From assembly GCA_963808815.1 (NCBI GenBank), contig CAWEGI010000002.1, forward strand, positions 1 to 64,000: a stretch of 64,000 bases of DNA, read 5' to 3'. Origin of the DNA: DATBLE01 sp963808815 (lineage in GTDB: Bacteria > Actinomycetota > Thermoleophilia > Gaiellales > Gaiellaceae). The translations under genes and the position numbers were made by a program. A model generated the notes under the pieces. The model ran no database searches and was not told where the DNA came from. It saw only the letters and a program-made list of their open reading frames with translations. Below are positions 22,950 to 32,258 of this stretch, piece after piece (position 1 is the stretch's first letter; the number at the start of each line of letters is the position of its first letter).

Positions 22950-24312
22950 CTAGCCCTGGCTCAGGACCCAGAGGCCGCCCACGGTGAACAGCACCATCAG
23001 CACGAGCATCGGGTACTGCGTCCACAGCGCCATCCGCGGCGTGTGGAACAGGCCGACTGCGCGGTCGTGCGCGACGGCGAGCCCCACGACGTGGCCGAAC
23101 ACGAGCGCGCCGACCTGTACGTACCAGATCGTGTGTGGGGTCAGGAACGTGAAGTTCGGCTGGAACGAGGCGGTACCGAAGAGATCCCAGCCGCGCCCCC
23201 ACGGGTCGGAAAGCAGCCGCACGCCGACCTCGCCCTGGTAGATCAGCAGCGAGAAGTAGTGGGCGATCACGTAGACGAATGCGATCGGGATCAGACTGTC
23301 GATGAACTCCTGCGAGAGCGGCCGCCGCTCCGCGATCGATTCCGTCCCGTACACCGCCAGCCGGAAGGCGAGCCCGACGAAGGCGACGCAGAGGAGCAGC
23401 CCGCCCAGGTTCATCAGCTGTCCGACCAGGTCGGCCAGGCTCGGCCTGTCGATCAGGTCGACCTGGACGTCGTAGTAGCGGTTCTGCCAGATGCTCGTCC
23501 GGCTGAAGCCGTCGAAGAACGTCGAGCCGAGCATCACCCCGACCATCGCGATCGTCCCCGGCGTCGGATCGCTGAGGGAGAGCCCGGAGAACGGCGTCCG
23601 CGCGACGAGCTGGCCGTCCTCGCGGCGGCCGAACCAGCTGATCCGCGAGAGGAGCATGAAGTCGACCGCGAAGCCGTCGCCGTTCCTGAACCAGGCCTCG
23701 GAGCCGAACGCGACCGCTCCGGCCCACGTAGCAGCGCTGTAGATCGCGATCGCCAACGCCATCGCCCTCGGATCGGACGGGTTCGTGAAGCTGAGCTCCA
23801 TGGTCACGAAGGCGAGGAGCAGCACCGCGGCGGGCCACCGCCCGAGCCGGGCCGGATACGTCAAAGGGCGCCTCGTCCCACAGCCCCAGGCGCCTCAGCG
23901 TCCAGCCGAGCCCCCTGGCGCCCGCGCGCCACGGGTCCAGCACGGTCCAGACGTTGCCGAACAGGACGACGGCGATCGGCATGAAGATCCAGAAGTAGAC
24001 GTAGACGAACGTCGGGGTGAAGTTGACGCCGCTGTCGTTCTTGCCGACCAGAGCTCCGAGCCAGAGGAAGACCAGCACCCCGAACGAGAGCGCCCCGACG
24101 ACCACACGGAGGGGGGTGGACAGCAGGAAGCGCTGGAGCCCCTGCGGCAGTGGTCTGCCGTCGCGACGCTCGGCGAGCACCGGCTTTCGCCAGAGGAACG
24201 CCAGCGCCGCGAACGAGACGACCAGCACGGCGGCCGCGCCGTAGTAGAAGACGTAGCGCGGGACCGGGAGGTCGCGGATCCCCCCGATACCGTGGGCGAG
24301 GATCCAGGTCAC
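22950..24312 (-). CDS. polytopic membrane protein (about 10 helices), one frame break
   Basis: Begins at GTG 24312, overlapping the lipoprotein stop (GTGA). The first part has three helices (YVFYYGAAAVLVVSFAALAF; VGALSFGVLVFLWLGALVG; FVYVYFWIFMPIAVVLFGNV) and LWDEAP. The frame then shifts at about 23863, where one T of TTT is extra on the minus strand, and continues TYPARLGRWPAAVLLLAFVT to the C-terminus with about seven more helices. Total about 453 residues. The conserved-looking NVWTVLDPW and NRYYDVQVDLIDRPS have no function I can name. Its partner lipoprotein resembles a cupredoxin, so electron transfer or copper handling is possible. Confidence 0.65.
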
Positions 24313-24752
24313 TCGACGGTGAACTCGATGATCTGGAGCTTCCGGCTTTCCAGCTCCGCCTCGAAGACGCCCGTGATCGTCGCCGGGAAGACGATCCGCA
24401 CGGTGCCGCCCGCGTCGACGTCCTTGTGCAGGTCGTAACCGTGGACGTGTACCTCGTCGGCGACGTCGGAGTGAACGACGATCGCGACCTTCTGGCCCTT
24501 CTTCACGGTGGCGCGCTGGATGCCGCCGACCGGCTTGCCGCCCTTGATCAGGACGCGGATCGTCACCGGGCCGGCGGTGGCCGAAGTTGTCGTCTTGGTC
24601 GTGGTGGTCGTGCTGGTCGTGGTCGTGCTCGGAGTGGTCGTCGTCGCCTGAGCGAGGGTCGACGTGGTCGGCGCTGCGCTCTTGTCGCCTCCGCCGCATC
24701 CGGCGAGAGCGAACGCTCCTGCGACGAGCAGGAACGGAATCGAGTACCGCAT
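24309..24752 (-). CDS. cupredoxin-like lipoprotein
   Basis: 147 residues. Lipobox ALAGC at residues 14-18 after a hydrophobic start (MRYSIPFLLVAGAF), then a long Thr/Ser linker (residues 28-58), then a beta-rich domain (GPVTIRVLIKGGKPVGGIQR; ATVKKGQKVAIVVHSDVADE; VHVHGYDLHKDVDAGGTVRI). The fold matches EfeO/cupredoxin-type domains, with the VHVHGYD histidines as possible metal ligands; the usual blue-copper Cys is not present. GGGAGGAGG before ATG 24752 supports this start although the frame is open further upstream. It is coupled to the polytopic protein. Confidence 0.75.
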   Translation of the reverse strand: MRYSIPFLLVAGAFALAGCGGGDKSAAPTTSTLAQATTTTPSTTTTSTTTTTKTTTSATAGPVTIRVLIKGGKPVGGIQRATVKKGQKVAIVVHSDVADEVHVHGYDLHKDVDAGGTVRIVFPATITGVFEAELESRKLQIIEFTVE

Positions 24753-25334
24753 CGGGGACCTCCTCCCTGTCTGTCGGATGCCGAGCTCGAGAATGCTCAG
24801 CGAGGAGGCGCGCGATCGCGTCGGCCGGTCGTGAGCCGAGCCGGCACCGGCGCGTGAGCGACCGATCGGCGCCGCAGTCGACGCCGGGTGCGGCGCGAAC
24901 GCCGGGCGGGTGATCAGCCCGCGGGTGGCTTCATCGGCCGCGCGGAGCAACGACCGGGCGGCGAGGAAACCGAGGAGCGCAATCGGGAGCTGTGCGGCGA
25001 GCCCGACGTAGACGGCAGGCTCCAGGACGGCGTGCGCCGGCAGTCCGGCTGCGAGGCGTTCGATCAGCTCCTGGGCCAGAAACGCGATCGGGGGAATCAG
25101 GGCGAAGGGCCAGGCCGACGGTCGACCCTGAAGCCTGCCGGTCGCGCGCAGTGCGAGCGCGAGCACGAGGACGGCGATGCACAGGGCCAGGAACTGCGGG
25201 GCGTAGCCGAGGTACCCGTGTGCGAGCGCGTCGCGTCGGCTCGATCCGACCAGCGCGTAGCCGGCGGCGTGGCCCGCCAGCGTCCCGGCGGCCGCCAGCG
25301 GCAGCGAGCACGCGAGCAGCGCACGCTTCCTCAC
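24753..25334 (-). CDS. four-helix membrane protein, 3' end unresolved
   Basis: From GTG 25334 (ATG 25352 is also possible): RALLACSLPLAAAGTLAGHA, FLALCIAVLVLALALRA, PFALIPPIAFLAQELIERL and AQLPIALLGFLAARSLLRAA. After about residue 145 the sequence turns Arg/Ser/Pro-rich, and the frame runs without a stop straight into the lipoprotein. Either the two are one fused ORF or, more likely, a base error has removed this gene's stop; shifting one base near 24835 gives a stop soon after. Divergent from ferritin, with only about 40 bases between starts. Confidence 0.5.
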
Positions 25335-25372
25335 GTCTGGAGCGTACGCCAAGCGGCGGTAGAGTGGTTTCG

Positions 25373-25903
25373 ATGGGCGGTTTCCACGATGCGGTCAACG
25401 AGCAGATCGGCAATGAGTTCGCGGCCTCGCAGCAGTACATCGCGATCGCGGTCTGGTTCGACGCCGAAACGCTCCCAAACCTCGCCGCGCACTTCTACCG
25501 CCAGGCGGTAGAGGAGCGGAACCACGCGATGATGCTCGTCCAGTTCCTGCTCGACGCCGATCGGCCCGTGGCGATTCCGGCCGTGACCGCTCCGAAGACG
25601 GACTTCGCGAACGCCGCAGAGCCCGTCGCGCTCGCACTCGACCAGGAGAAGCGCGTCACCGAGCAGATCGCCGGCCTGCTGAAGCTGGCCCGGGAGGACG
25701 GGGACTTCGTCGGCGAGGAGGCGATGCACTGGTTCCTGAAGGAGCAGCGTGAGGAAGTCTCGTCGATGAGCGACCTGCTCCGTCTCGTCGAGCGGGCGCT
25801 GGAGTCGAACATCCTGCTGGCCGAGGACTCGCTCGCTCGGACGCCCGTGGGCGACCAGGGCATCGACGCGTCCGCGCCGCCCACTGCCGGCGGCGCGCTC
25901 TAG
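25373..25903 (+). CDS. ferritin
   Basis: 176 residues, a four-helix iron-storage protein. Ferroxidase-site residues are visible in NEFAASQQYIAIAVWFD (Glu of helix A), AVEERNHAMMLVQF (ExxH of helix B) and EEAMHWFLKEQREEVSSM (helix C/D glutamates and the Gln). It oxidises Fe(II) and stores Fe(III) in the cytoplasm. Length is typical of bacterial Ftn. ATG 25373 is chosen over the long open upstream frame. A perfect 30-base palindrome at 25933-25962 follows and separates it from the convergent peptidase gene. Confidence 0.92.
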   Translation: MGGFHDAVNEQIGNEFAASQQYIAIAVWFDAETLPNLAAHFYRQAVEERNHAMMLVQFLLDADRPVAIPAVTAPKTDFANAAEPVALALDQEKRVTEQIAGLLKLAREDGDFVGEEAMHWFLKEQREEVSSMSDLLRLVERALESNILLAEDSLARTPVGDQGIDASAPPTAGGAL

Positions 25904-25932
25904 GCCAGAGCGGCGCAGTGTGTCGGGCGGAA

Positions 25933-25962
25933 AGCAGTGACAGGCTTAAGCCTGTCACTGCT
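25933..25962. repeat. palindromic repeat, type 1, copy a
   Basis: AGCAGTGACAGGCTT is followed at once by its exact reverse complement: a perfect 30-base palindrome between convergent ferritin and peptidase genes. A second copy, with two central changes, lies at 29255-29282. Probably a mobile REP-like element now used as a two-way terminator. Confidence 0.8.
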
Positions 25963-25964
25963 GG

Positions 25965-27459
25965 TTACGCAGCAGCGAGCGCGTCGCGCACGTACTCGGT
26001 GACCGCCTCGAGCTCGATCTCGGCCGAGGTCAGCTCCTTCAGCAGCTCGTCGGCGGTCGGGCGCTGCCCCTCGGACCAGAGCTCGCGCAGCAGCGAGCCG
26101 GCGTCCCGCCGCGTGAACCAGGTCGAGCCGAACTTCTCGCGGAAGAACCGCTTCAGCGCCGCCTCGAACGCCCACGCGCGCACGTACTCGGTCGAGTAGA
26201 AGCCCGCGTCGACGTCGCCGAGGTAGTCGGTCGGGCTCGGTTCGATCTTCAGCGCATCGCCGAGGATCTCGACGTAGCGCTTCTGCAGGGGCCGCGGGAT
26301 CCTCGGCGGCGTGCAGCTCGAGCTCGTACAGCACCTTCGCGCAGTAGCGGCGAACGAGGTAGAGGAGCCCGGTCGCGCTCTCGGCGACGAACTCGCTCGG
26401 CCGCGGGACGTCGAGTCGGCGGTTCAGCCAGGCGGCGTCCTGGACGAGGTGCTCCATCAGCATCGCCCAGCCCTCGGTGACCGCGAAGTCGCCGAGTCGC
26501 CGCTCCTCGACGGGCAGGTCGGCACGCGTGTGCGCGAAGTGCTCGGTGTGGCCGGCCTCGTGGAAGAGCGCGCGCCAGTCGTCGACGCCGCCGATCGGCT
26601 GGATCACGAGCACGACCCGCTGGGGCACCTCGATCGGCGAGCAGAACGCGCGCGGCGTCTTCTTCTCGCGCTGCTCGACGTCCAGCTCGACGTTCTTCTG
26701 GGCGTGGAGATCGACGCCGAGGTCGGCGAGCGTCGCCTCGAGCGCCGGCAGCATCCGGTCGCCCGGGAACGAGGGATCCCACTCGGGCGCGCGGAAGACC
26801 CGCGCCACGTCGTACCGCTGCGCGTCGGCGAGGCCAACGCCGACCCGCTGGCGGAAGAGGCGGTCGCCGGCGTCCTCCCACATCCGCTCGGTTGCGTCCA
26901 GGAAGGCGCGGCACTGATCGCCCATCTCGTCGAGACGGAAGCCGAACCGGCGGTGCAGCTCGACGTAGTCCGGGGCCCCCAGCGCGTGCACTGCGTCCGT
27001 CACCACCTGCTCCGCCTCGAGCTGGAGCGGCAACAGGTGTTCCTCGGTGAGGGCGTTGCGCGCGTTCTCCACGCGCTGCCGCTTTGCGCGGTCGGGCTCG
27101 TTCGCGATCGTCGGGCGGAGCATCCGGTACGGGATCTCGTCGCCGTCGACGGTCGCCTTCAGCTCGGCCTCGAGCCGCGCCGATTTCTCCTCGAAGTCGC
27201 GCGTCAGGTTCCCGAGATAGCCCGAGCACGCGAACTTCCAGAGCTCACGGACGCGGCGGTCGCCGTCGACCGCCGAGCCGACGCGGTTGGCCTGGTCGAG
27301 GCTGGTCAGCTCGCCGAAGCGCTCGTAGATCGGGACGAGTTCGAGCGAGTCCTTGTGCCCGGCGAAGTGGAGGTAGTACTCCTCGTCGATCGCCGCGATG
27401 AAGCGGTCCGCCTGCTCGCGGTAGTCGTCCAGCTCGCGTGGGGTCGGCACGGCTGTCAT
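25965..27459 (-). CDS. M3-like zinc metallopeptidase, one frame break
   Basis: About 497 residues. N-terminal helical part (ELDDYREQADRFIAAIDEEY), then the zinc site DWRALFHEAGHTEHFAHTRA, an HExGHxxH form of HExxH, with a downstream glutamate in VTEGWAMLMEHLVQDAAWLN: a gluzincin resembling M3/oligoendopeptidase proteins. Around 26295 one extra base shifts the frame: ELHAAEDP is followed in the next frame by QKRYVEILGDALKIEPSPTD and GFYSTEYVRAWAFEAALKRF to the stop at 25965. The C-terminus is thus intact once corrected. It should degrade peptides in the cytoplasm. Confidence 0.82.
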
Positions 27460-27482
27460 CCGGGGTCGCCTAGGATACCCGC

Positions 27483-27884
27483 GTGCGGCGGATCGCCATC
27501 ACCACTGACCGGAAGACCCAGCTCGTCGACATCACCGCGCTGGTGCAAGACGCGCTCGCGGATGCGAACGGCGCGTCGGCAGCGCTCGTCTACGTCCCGC
27601 ACACGACGGCGGGTGTGACGATCAACGAGGGCGCCGATCCGCTGGTCGCCCGCGACCTCGAGGCCGCGCTCCAGAAGATCGTCGACGACGGCTGGCCCTG
27701 GCAGCACGTCGAGGACCCCGACGGCCCGAACGCGCCCTCGCACGTGCGCGGCTCGCTGATCGGCCCGCAGGTGCTCGTCCCGATCGACGGCGGCAAGCTC
27801 GGCCTCGGCCGCTGGCAGGGGATCTTCTTCTGCGAGTTCGACGGCCCGCGCGAGCGGAACGTCTTCGTCACGACGCTGAGCTGA
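27483..27884 (+). CDS. YjbQ/UPF0047 family protein
   Basis: 133 residues. Family hallmarks in order: DITALVQDALADA, ALVYVPHTTAGVTINEGADP, ENDA-like region here as PNAPSHVRGSLIGPQVLVPI, and GRWQGIFFCEFDGPRERNVF. Members form trimers with a His-lined pocket (the HTT and SH histidines), and E. coli YjbQ has weak thiamin-phosphate synthase activity in genetic tests; the true substrate is open. The start GTG 27483 is 23 bases from the divergent peptidase start. The methyltransferase gene starts 4 bases after its stop, so the two form an operon. Confidence 0.9.
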   Translation: MRRIAITTDRKTQLVDITALVQDALADANGASAALVYVPHTTAGVTINEGADPLVARDLEAALQKIVDDGWPWQHVEDPDGPNAPSHVRGSLIGPQVLVPIDGGKLGLGRWQGIFFCEFDGPRERNVFVTTLS

Positions 27885-27888
27885 GACA

Positions 27889-29261
27889 GTGGCCGCCCCC
27901 GTCTCCAAGGGAGACGAGCTCGAGCTCCACGTCGACTCGCTCGCCTACGGCGGGAACGGCGTCGCACGGCTGAACGGGTTCGTCGTGTTCGTTCGCCGCG
28001 GCCTCCCGGGTGACACCGTGCGCGCGACGGTGACGAAGGTCAAGCGCGGCTTCGCCGAGGCGACCGCGACCGAGGTGGTCACGGCGGGCGCGCCGCGGGT
28101 CGACGCGCCGTGCGAGCACTACCCCGCATGCGGCGGCTGCCGCTTCCAGGACCTCGCCTACGAGGCGCAGATCGCGGCGAAGCAGGAGCAGGTGCGCGAC
28201 GCGCTCGTTCGCATCGGGCGTGTCGCCGACCCGCCGCTCGAGGCGATCCTCCCGGCCGAGTCGCAGTTCCACTACCGCAACAAGCTCGAGTACTCGTTCA
28301 CCGACACGCCGCGGGGCGCGGCCCTCGGCTTCCACCGGGCCGGGCGCTGGGACGAGGTGCTCGAGGTCGAGCGCTGCTGGCTGACCACCGACCTCGGCAA
28401 CGCGATCCGCGACGACGGTGCGGGACTGGGCGCAGGAGGAGGGGCTGCCGGCGTTCGACCAGGACTCGCAGACCGGCTACCTGCGCCACCTCGTCGTCCG
28501 CGAAGGGCGCAACACCGGCCAGGCGCTCGTCCAGCTCGTCACCGCGCCCGGTGACCTCCAGGGCGCCGACCGCCTCGTCGACGTGCTGCGCGCGCTTCCC
28601 CGAGGTGCGCTCGATCCACTGGGCGGTGAACGACTCGCCCGCCGAGGTGACGAACCTGCCGACGAACCTGCTCTGGGGCGAGGAGGCGATCGAGGAGGAG
28701 CTCCTCGGGCTGCGCTACCGCGTCCGCCCGAACGCGTTCCTCCAGACGAACACGGCCATGGCCGAACGCCTCTACGAGCTCGCGATCGACTACGCCGAGC
28801 TGACCGGGGACGAGACCGTCTACGACCTCTACTGCGGCATCGGCTCGATCGGGCTGTCGATGGCCTCGCGGGCGCTGACGGTATGGGGGGTGGAGATCTC
28901 CGAGGAGTCGGTCGCCTGCGCGATCGAGAACGCGGGGCTGAACGGCGTCACGAACGCCGCGTTCTTCGCGGGCGAGGTCGGGCGCTCGCTCGACCAGCTG
29001 GCCGAGCGCGCGGGGCCGCCCGACCTGGTCGTCGTCGACCCGCCGCGCGCGGGACTGTCGGGCAAGGCGCTGCGTGCCCTCGCGCGCCTGGAGGCGCCCA
29101 GGATCGTCTACGTCTCCTGCAACCCGACCACGCTGGCCGGGAACGTCAAGGATCTCGTCGGCGACTGGGGCTACACGCTCGTCCGCACGCGCCCGGTGGA
29201 CATGTTCCCGCACACGCCGCACGTGGAGAGCGTCTCGTTGCTGGCGCGCGTAGAGCAGTGA
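27889..29261 (+). CDS. TRAM-domain class I RNA m5U methyltransferase (RumA/RlmD-like), two frame breaks
   Basis: It methylates uridine-C5 in rRNA (or tRNA) with SAM. N-terminal TRAM domain (GDELELHVDSLAYGGNGVAR), an Fe-S-type Cys cluster (CEHYPACGGCRFQDL), and the methyltransferase domain (YDLYCGIGSIGLSMA; VVVDPPRAGLSGKALRALAR) with catalytic Cys in YVSCNPTTLAGN. Extra bases at about 28416 (after CGACGAC) and 28595 (C in GCGCTTCCC) split it into three frames; the span length (1373) fits exactly two insertions. Corrected size is about 456 residues. The stop codon lies within a type-1 palindromic repeat. Confidence 0.87.
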
Positions 29262-29282
29262 CAGGCTTGAGCCTGTCACTGC
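29255..29282. repeat. palindromic repeat, type 1, copy b
   Basis: GCAGTGACAGGCT, two bases, then the exact complement AGCCTGTCACTGC. Matches copy a at 25933-25962 except for the centre. Its left arm contains the methyltransferase stop codon (TGA 29259-29261), so it can act as that gene's terminator. Confidence 0.8.
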
Positions 29283-29317
29283 GGTCCGGTCGGGCCACGC
29301 GGCCGTAGGCTCCTGCT

Positions 29318-30259
29318 ATGCGCTTCGTGCTGATGATCGAGGGCCAGGAAGGCGTCTCCTGGGACGACTGGGTTGCGCTCGCCCGCGCCTGCGAGGAGCA
29401 CGGCCTCGAGGGTCTCTTCCGCTCCGACCACTACCAGTCGGTCTTCGACCTGTCCGGCCGCGGCTCGCTCGACGCCTGGGCGACACTCGCCGGGCTCGCC
29501 GCCGTGACGGAACGGATCAGGCTGGGCACGATGGTCTCGCCGGCGACCTTCCGGCGTCCGTCGGTGCTCTCGCGGATGGTCGCGACCGTCGACCACATCT
29601 CGGGCGGCCGCGTCGAGCTCGGGCTCGGCGCGGGCTGGAACCAGGCCAGAGCACGACGCGCACGGCTTTCCGTTCCCCGCTCTCGACGAGCGGATGGAGC
29701 TCCTCGAGGAGCAGCTCGAGATCGTGCACCGCCAGTGGACAGAGGAGGAGTTCTCGTTCCAGGGGCGCCACTACCGGTTGGAGCGGTGTCGGGCGGAGCC
29801 GAAGCCGCTGCAGCGTCCGCACCCGCCGATCGTCATGGGCGGCAGCGCCGGGCCACGCGTCGCGCGGGCCTGGCCGCGCGCTGGGCGGACGAGTACAACA
29901 CCCCGTTCGCTTCGGTGGAGCAGTGCCGCGAGCGCCGGGCCGCGATCGCGCAGGCGTGCGAGCGCGAGGGGCGGGAGCCGATCCCGTTCTCGCTGATGGC
30001 GGCGTGTTGCGTCGGCCACGACGAGAGCGAGGCGCTCGAGCGTGCCCGGCGGCGGCTCGAGCGGAGTGGCCGGGACGACGATCCTGCGGTCCTTCTCCAG
30101 CAGGACAACGTGCTGGTCGGAACGGTCGACCAGGTGGTCGCGAGACTGCGGGAGTACGCCGACGCCGGGGTCGAGCGGGTCTTTCTCCAGCACCTCGACC
30201 ACACCGATCTCGAGATGGTGCAGCTGATCGGCGAGGCGGTCGTTCCCGCGTTCGAGTGA
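29318..30259 (+). CDS. LLM-class, probably F420-dependent oxidoreductase, frame breaks
   Basis: About 312 residues after correction. The N-terminus (MRFVLMIEGQEGVSWDDWVA; LEGLFRSDHYQSVF) and VTERIRLGTMVSPATFRRPS with GRVELGLGAGWN are typical of luciferase-like F420 enzymes in actinobacteria. Frame changes occur at about 29645 (extra A; GWNQA continues EHDAHGFPFPALDERMELLE) and about 29860 (two extra bases; GGSAG then AARWADEYNTPF). The C-terminus (QQDNVLVGTVDQVVARLREY; DLEMVQLIGE) is intact. The substrate is unknown; F420-dependent reduction is inferred from the subfamily. Confidence 0.85.
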   Translation: MRFVLMIEGQEGVSWDDWVALARACEEHGLEGLFRSDHYQSVFDLSGRGSLDAWATLAGLAAVTERIRLGTMVSPATFRRPSVLSRMVATVDHISGGRVELGLGAGWNQARARRARLSVPRSRRADGAPRGAARDRAPPVDRGGVLVPGAPLPVGAVSGGAEAAAASAPADRHGRQRRATRRAGLAARWADEYNTPFASVEQCRERRAAIAQACEREGREPIPFSLMAACCVGHDESEALERARRRLERSGRDDDPAVLLQQDNVLVGTVDQVVARLREYADAGVERVFLQHLDHTDLEMVQLIGEAVVPAFE

Positions 30260-30341
30260 ATCGTGTTGCGCCTGTCCGGGGCGTGGACTAACGTCGAACA
30301 GTTCCCCCAGTTACGACAGGCGACTTCAAGGAGCCCGACAT

Positions 30342-30906
30342 ATGCGTAGTACCAGACTCACGGCCCTGTGCCTCGCCCTGCTCGCTGCCCTGATGCTGGT
30401 GGCGGCAGGCTGCGGCAGCAGCAGCAAGAACTCGGCCGCCACGACCGAGGCCGCGACGACCGAGGCCGCGACCACGGAGGAGGCGACCACGGAGGAGGCC
30501 ACCACCGAGGCGACGACCACCGAGGCCGCGACCACCGAGGCGACCACCACGGCGGCGCTCGGCGGCCTCGTGGCGAGCGGCAAGTGCAAGGATCTCCAGA
30601 ACCTCGGTCAGAAGTACTCGGCGGCGCTCAGCGGCAGCGGCGCCGGCACCGATCTGAAGAAGACGGCCCAGGTCATCCAGGAGTTCGCGGACGACGCGCC
30701 CTCCGAGATCAAGGCCGACTTCCAGGTCGTTGCCGACTACATGTCGAAGGTCGCGGACGTCGCGGGCAACCTCAAGCCCGGCCAGACGCCCGACCCGGCC
30801 ACGCTGCAGAAGCTGCAGAAGCTGGCCACCTCGATCGACACCCAGAAGCTGACCGCAGGCGTCGCAGAACATCACCGCCTGGGTCGCGAAGAACTGCAAG
30901 GCCTAA
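30342..30906 (+). CDS. lipoprotein with Thr/Glu-repeat linker
   Basis: About 187 residues. Lipobox VAAGC at residues 20-24 after MRSTRLTALCLALLAALML; then about 40 residues of TTEAATTEE-type repeats; then a helical domain (LGGLVASGKCKDLQNLGQKY; AQVIQEFADDAPSEIKADFQ; VVADYMSKVADVAGNLKPGQ). Near 30863 one extra base shifts the frame; the corrected end reads SQNITAWVAKNCKA with TAA at 30904, restoring a second Cys that probably pairs with the one in GKCKD. The repeat linker likely spans the cell wall. A strong bidirectional hairpin follows. Role unknown. Confidence 0.75.
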
Positions 30907-31647
30907 CGACGTAGCGTCGGGGACGGCCCCTCCGCGGGGCCGTCCCCGCTTCGCCGGCGGAGCTGCGCCCAGATCAGGTCCGCGTTCGGGACCAGGAACC
31001 CCACGGAGAGCGCCGGCAAAGCCGGTAGGCCGGCTACGTCGGCCCAGACCGTGATCGCGATGGTCGCGCCGAGGGCTGCGACCATCGCCAGCCACGTCCA
31101 GCCGGGGCGGAGGCTGAACCGGACCGCCGCCGCGAGGTAGAGCGCGAAGAAGAGGACGTCGGGGATGCCCAGGCGCGGGCCGTTCGGCTCGCCCGGCAGG
31201 GCCCAGTAGACCGAGAAGTAGTTGAAGACGTTGGAGTGGTGCTCGACGATGTGGCCGGTCGGCCCGCGGAACACGGAGTAGGCGTCGACGAACGGCACGA
31301 TCGCCGCGATCACGACCAGCAGCACGAGCTCCTCGAAGAGCTCGAGGAACCAGAAGGCGAAGAACGTGACGGCGGCGAGCTTCGCGACGTTCGCGAGCAC
31401 CTCCAGGTCGCCGACCTCTGCGAGGACGGCGAGCACCGCGAGGGAGCCGGCCAGCGGGAGCAGCCCGCGGGCGCGCGCAGAGCGGCAGCACGATCCAGTC
31501 GAACAGGAACACGCCCGGCATCAGCACGAACGCCAGGAGAGCGACCTCCCACCAGAGCGAGATTCCCGGCAGAGAATCGGCCGTGAAGTACCAGGCCGCG
31601 CCGGCTCCCAGCCAGGCCGCGAGCGCGACCGAGCGCGAGCGGGTCAA
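30903..31647 (-). CDS. multi-pass membrane protein, about seven helices, one frame break
   Basis: The start is probably TTG 31647, overlapping the glycosylase stop (TTGA); GTG 31668 is an alternative. N-terminal frame: VALAAWLGAGAAWYFTADSL, EVALLAFVLMPGVFLFDWIV. Around 31485 the frame shifts and continues AVLAEVGDLEVLANVAKLAA, VTFFAFWFLELFEELVLLVV, HSNVFNYFSVYWALPGEPNG, PDVLFFALYLAAAVRF and WLAMVAALGATIAITVWADV. The span length fits one inserted base. No known family; co-directional and coupled with the glycosylase. Confidence 0.6.
30918..30948. terminator. 13-bp hairpin between convergent genes
   Basis: CGGGGACGGCCCC pairs exactly with GGGGCCGTCCCCG over a 5-base loop, between the lipoprotein stop (30906) and the C-terminal codons of the convergent membrane protein. 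Likely terminator for the lipoprotein transcript. Confidence 0.6.
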
Positions 31648-32243
31648 TAAGGCGGGAGCTCCGCCCACCAGGAGCCGAGCACCTTGAAGGCGTTCCAGAA
31701 CGCGGTCTTCGCCGGCGCCTCGTCGAGCGAGCGTCGATGTCCGGGACGACCAGCGCCTCGACCGTCGGGGTGAACCGCTGCAGCTCGCCGAGCGTCGGCT
31801 CGATCTCGGCGGCCAGCGGGAACTCGAGGTCGTTGAGGAAGGCGAGCGCGTCGTCGCCCATCGCCACGACCAGCTTCGGCTGGACGATGTGCAGCTCGCG
31901 GGTCAGCCAGCCGCGCGCTTCCTCGTCGGCGGCGCCGTCGGCGAGCTTCACGCAGTTCGTCCCGTAGATCGCCATCGGATCGACGTGCAGGCGCTGGAGC
32001 GACTTGAGCACCGCCTGGCCCGCCGCGGCCGAAGAACGCGACGCCCTCCTGCACCTCCGACGGCTGCGGCCCGTGCTTGAGCAGGAAGATGTCGGCGAGC
32101 GGGTGCCCCGAGCCGAGCACCGGCACGGAGACCCCGCCGGCCGCGCGCGCGATCTCGTCTCCGAGCTCGTTGATCTCGGAGATCGCCTTCTGCAGGTACT
32201 TCTCGTGGATCTCGTCGGCGGGCACGGCGGTCACTGGGGGCAC
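31644..32243 (-). CDS. uracil-DNA glycosylase superfamily protein (family 4/5-like), frame breaks
   Basis: About 199 residues. Motifs in three frame pieces: VPVLGSGHPLADIFLLKHGP and VQEGVAFFGR (uracil-binding loop, followed by AGQAVLKSLQRL after an extra base near 32025), VDPMAIYGTNCVKLADGAAD, IVQPKLVVAMGDDALAFLND, then LDEAPAKTAFWNAFKVLGSW to the stop at 31644 after a shift near 31730. It removes uracil from DNA at the start of base-excision repair. The Cys residues that bind Fe-S in family 4 are not obvious, so exact family is open. GGAGGAG precedes GTG 32243, just after the GT-PHP gene. Confidence 0.75.
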   Translation of the reverse strand: MPPVTAVPADEIHEKYLQKAISEINELGDEIARAAGGVSVPVLGSGHPLADIFLLKHGPQPSEVQEGVAFFGRGGPGGAQVAPAPARRSDGDLRDELREARRRRRRRGSARLADPRAAHRPAEAGRGDGRRRARLPQRPRVPAGRRDRADARRAAAVHPDGRGAGRPGHRRSLDEAPAKTAFWNAFKVLGSWWAELPPY

Positions 32244-32258
32244 GATCTGATTTCTCCT

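Noticed and set aside
30460..30560. CRISPR-like or satellite repeat in ACCACGGAGG-type units
   Set aside because: It is the coding sequence for a Thr/Glu linker in a lipoprotein; units are 9-15 bases, imperfect and without spacers.
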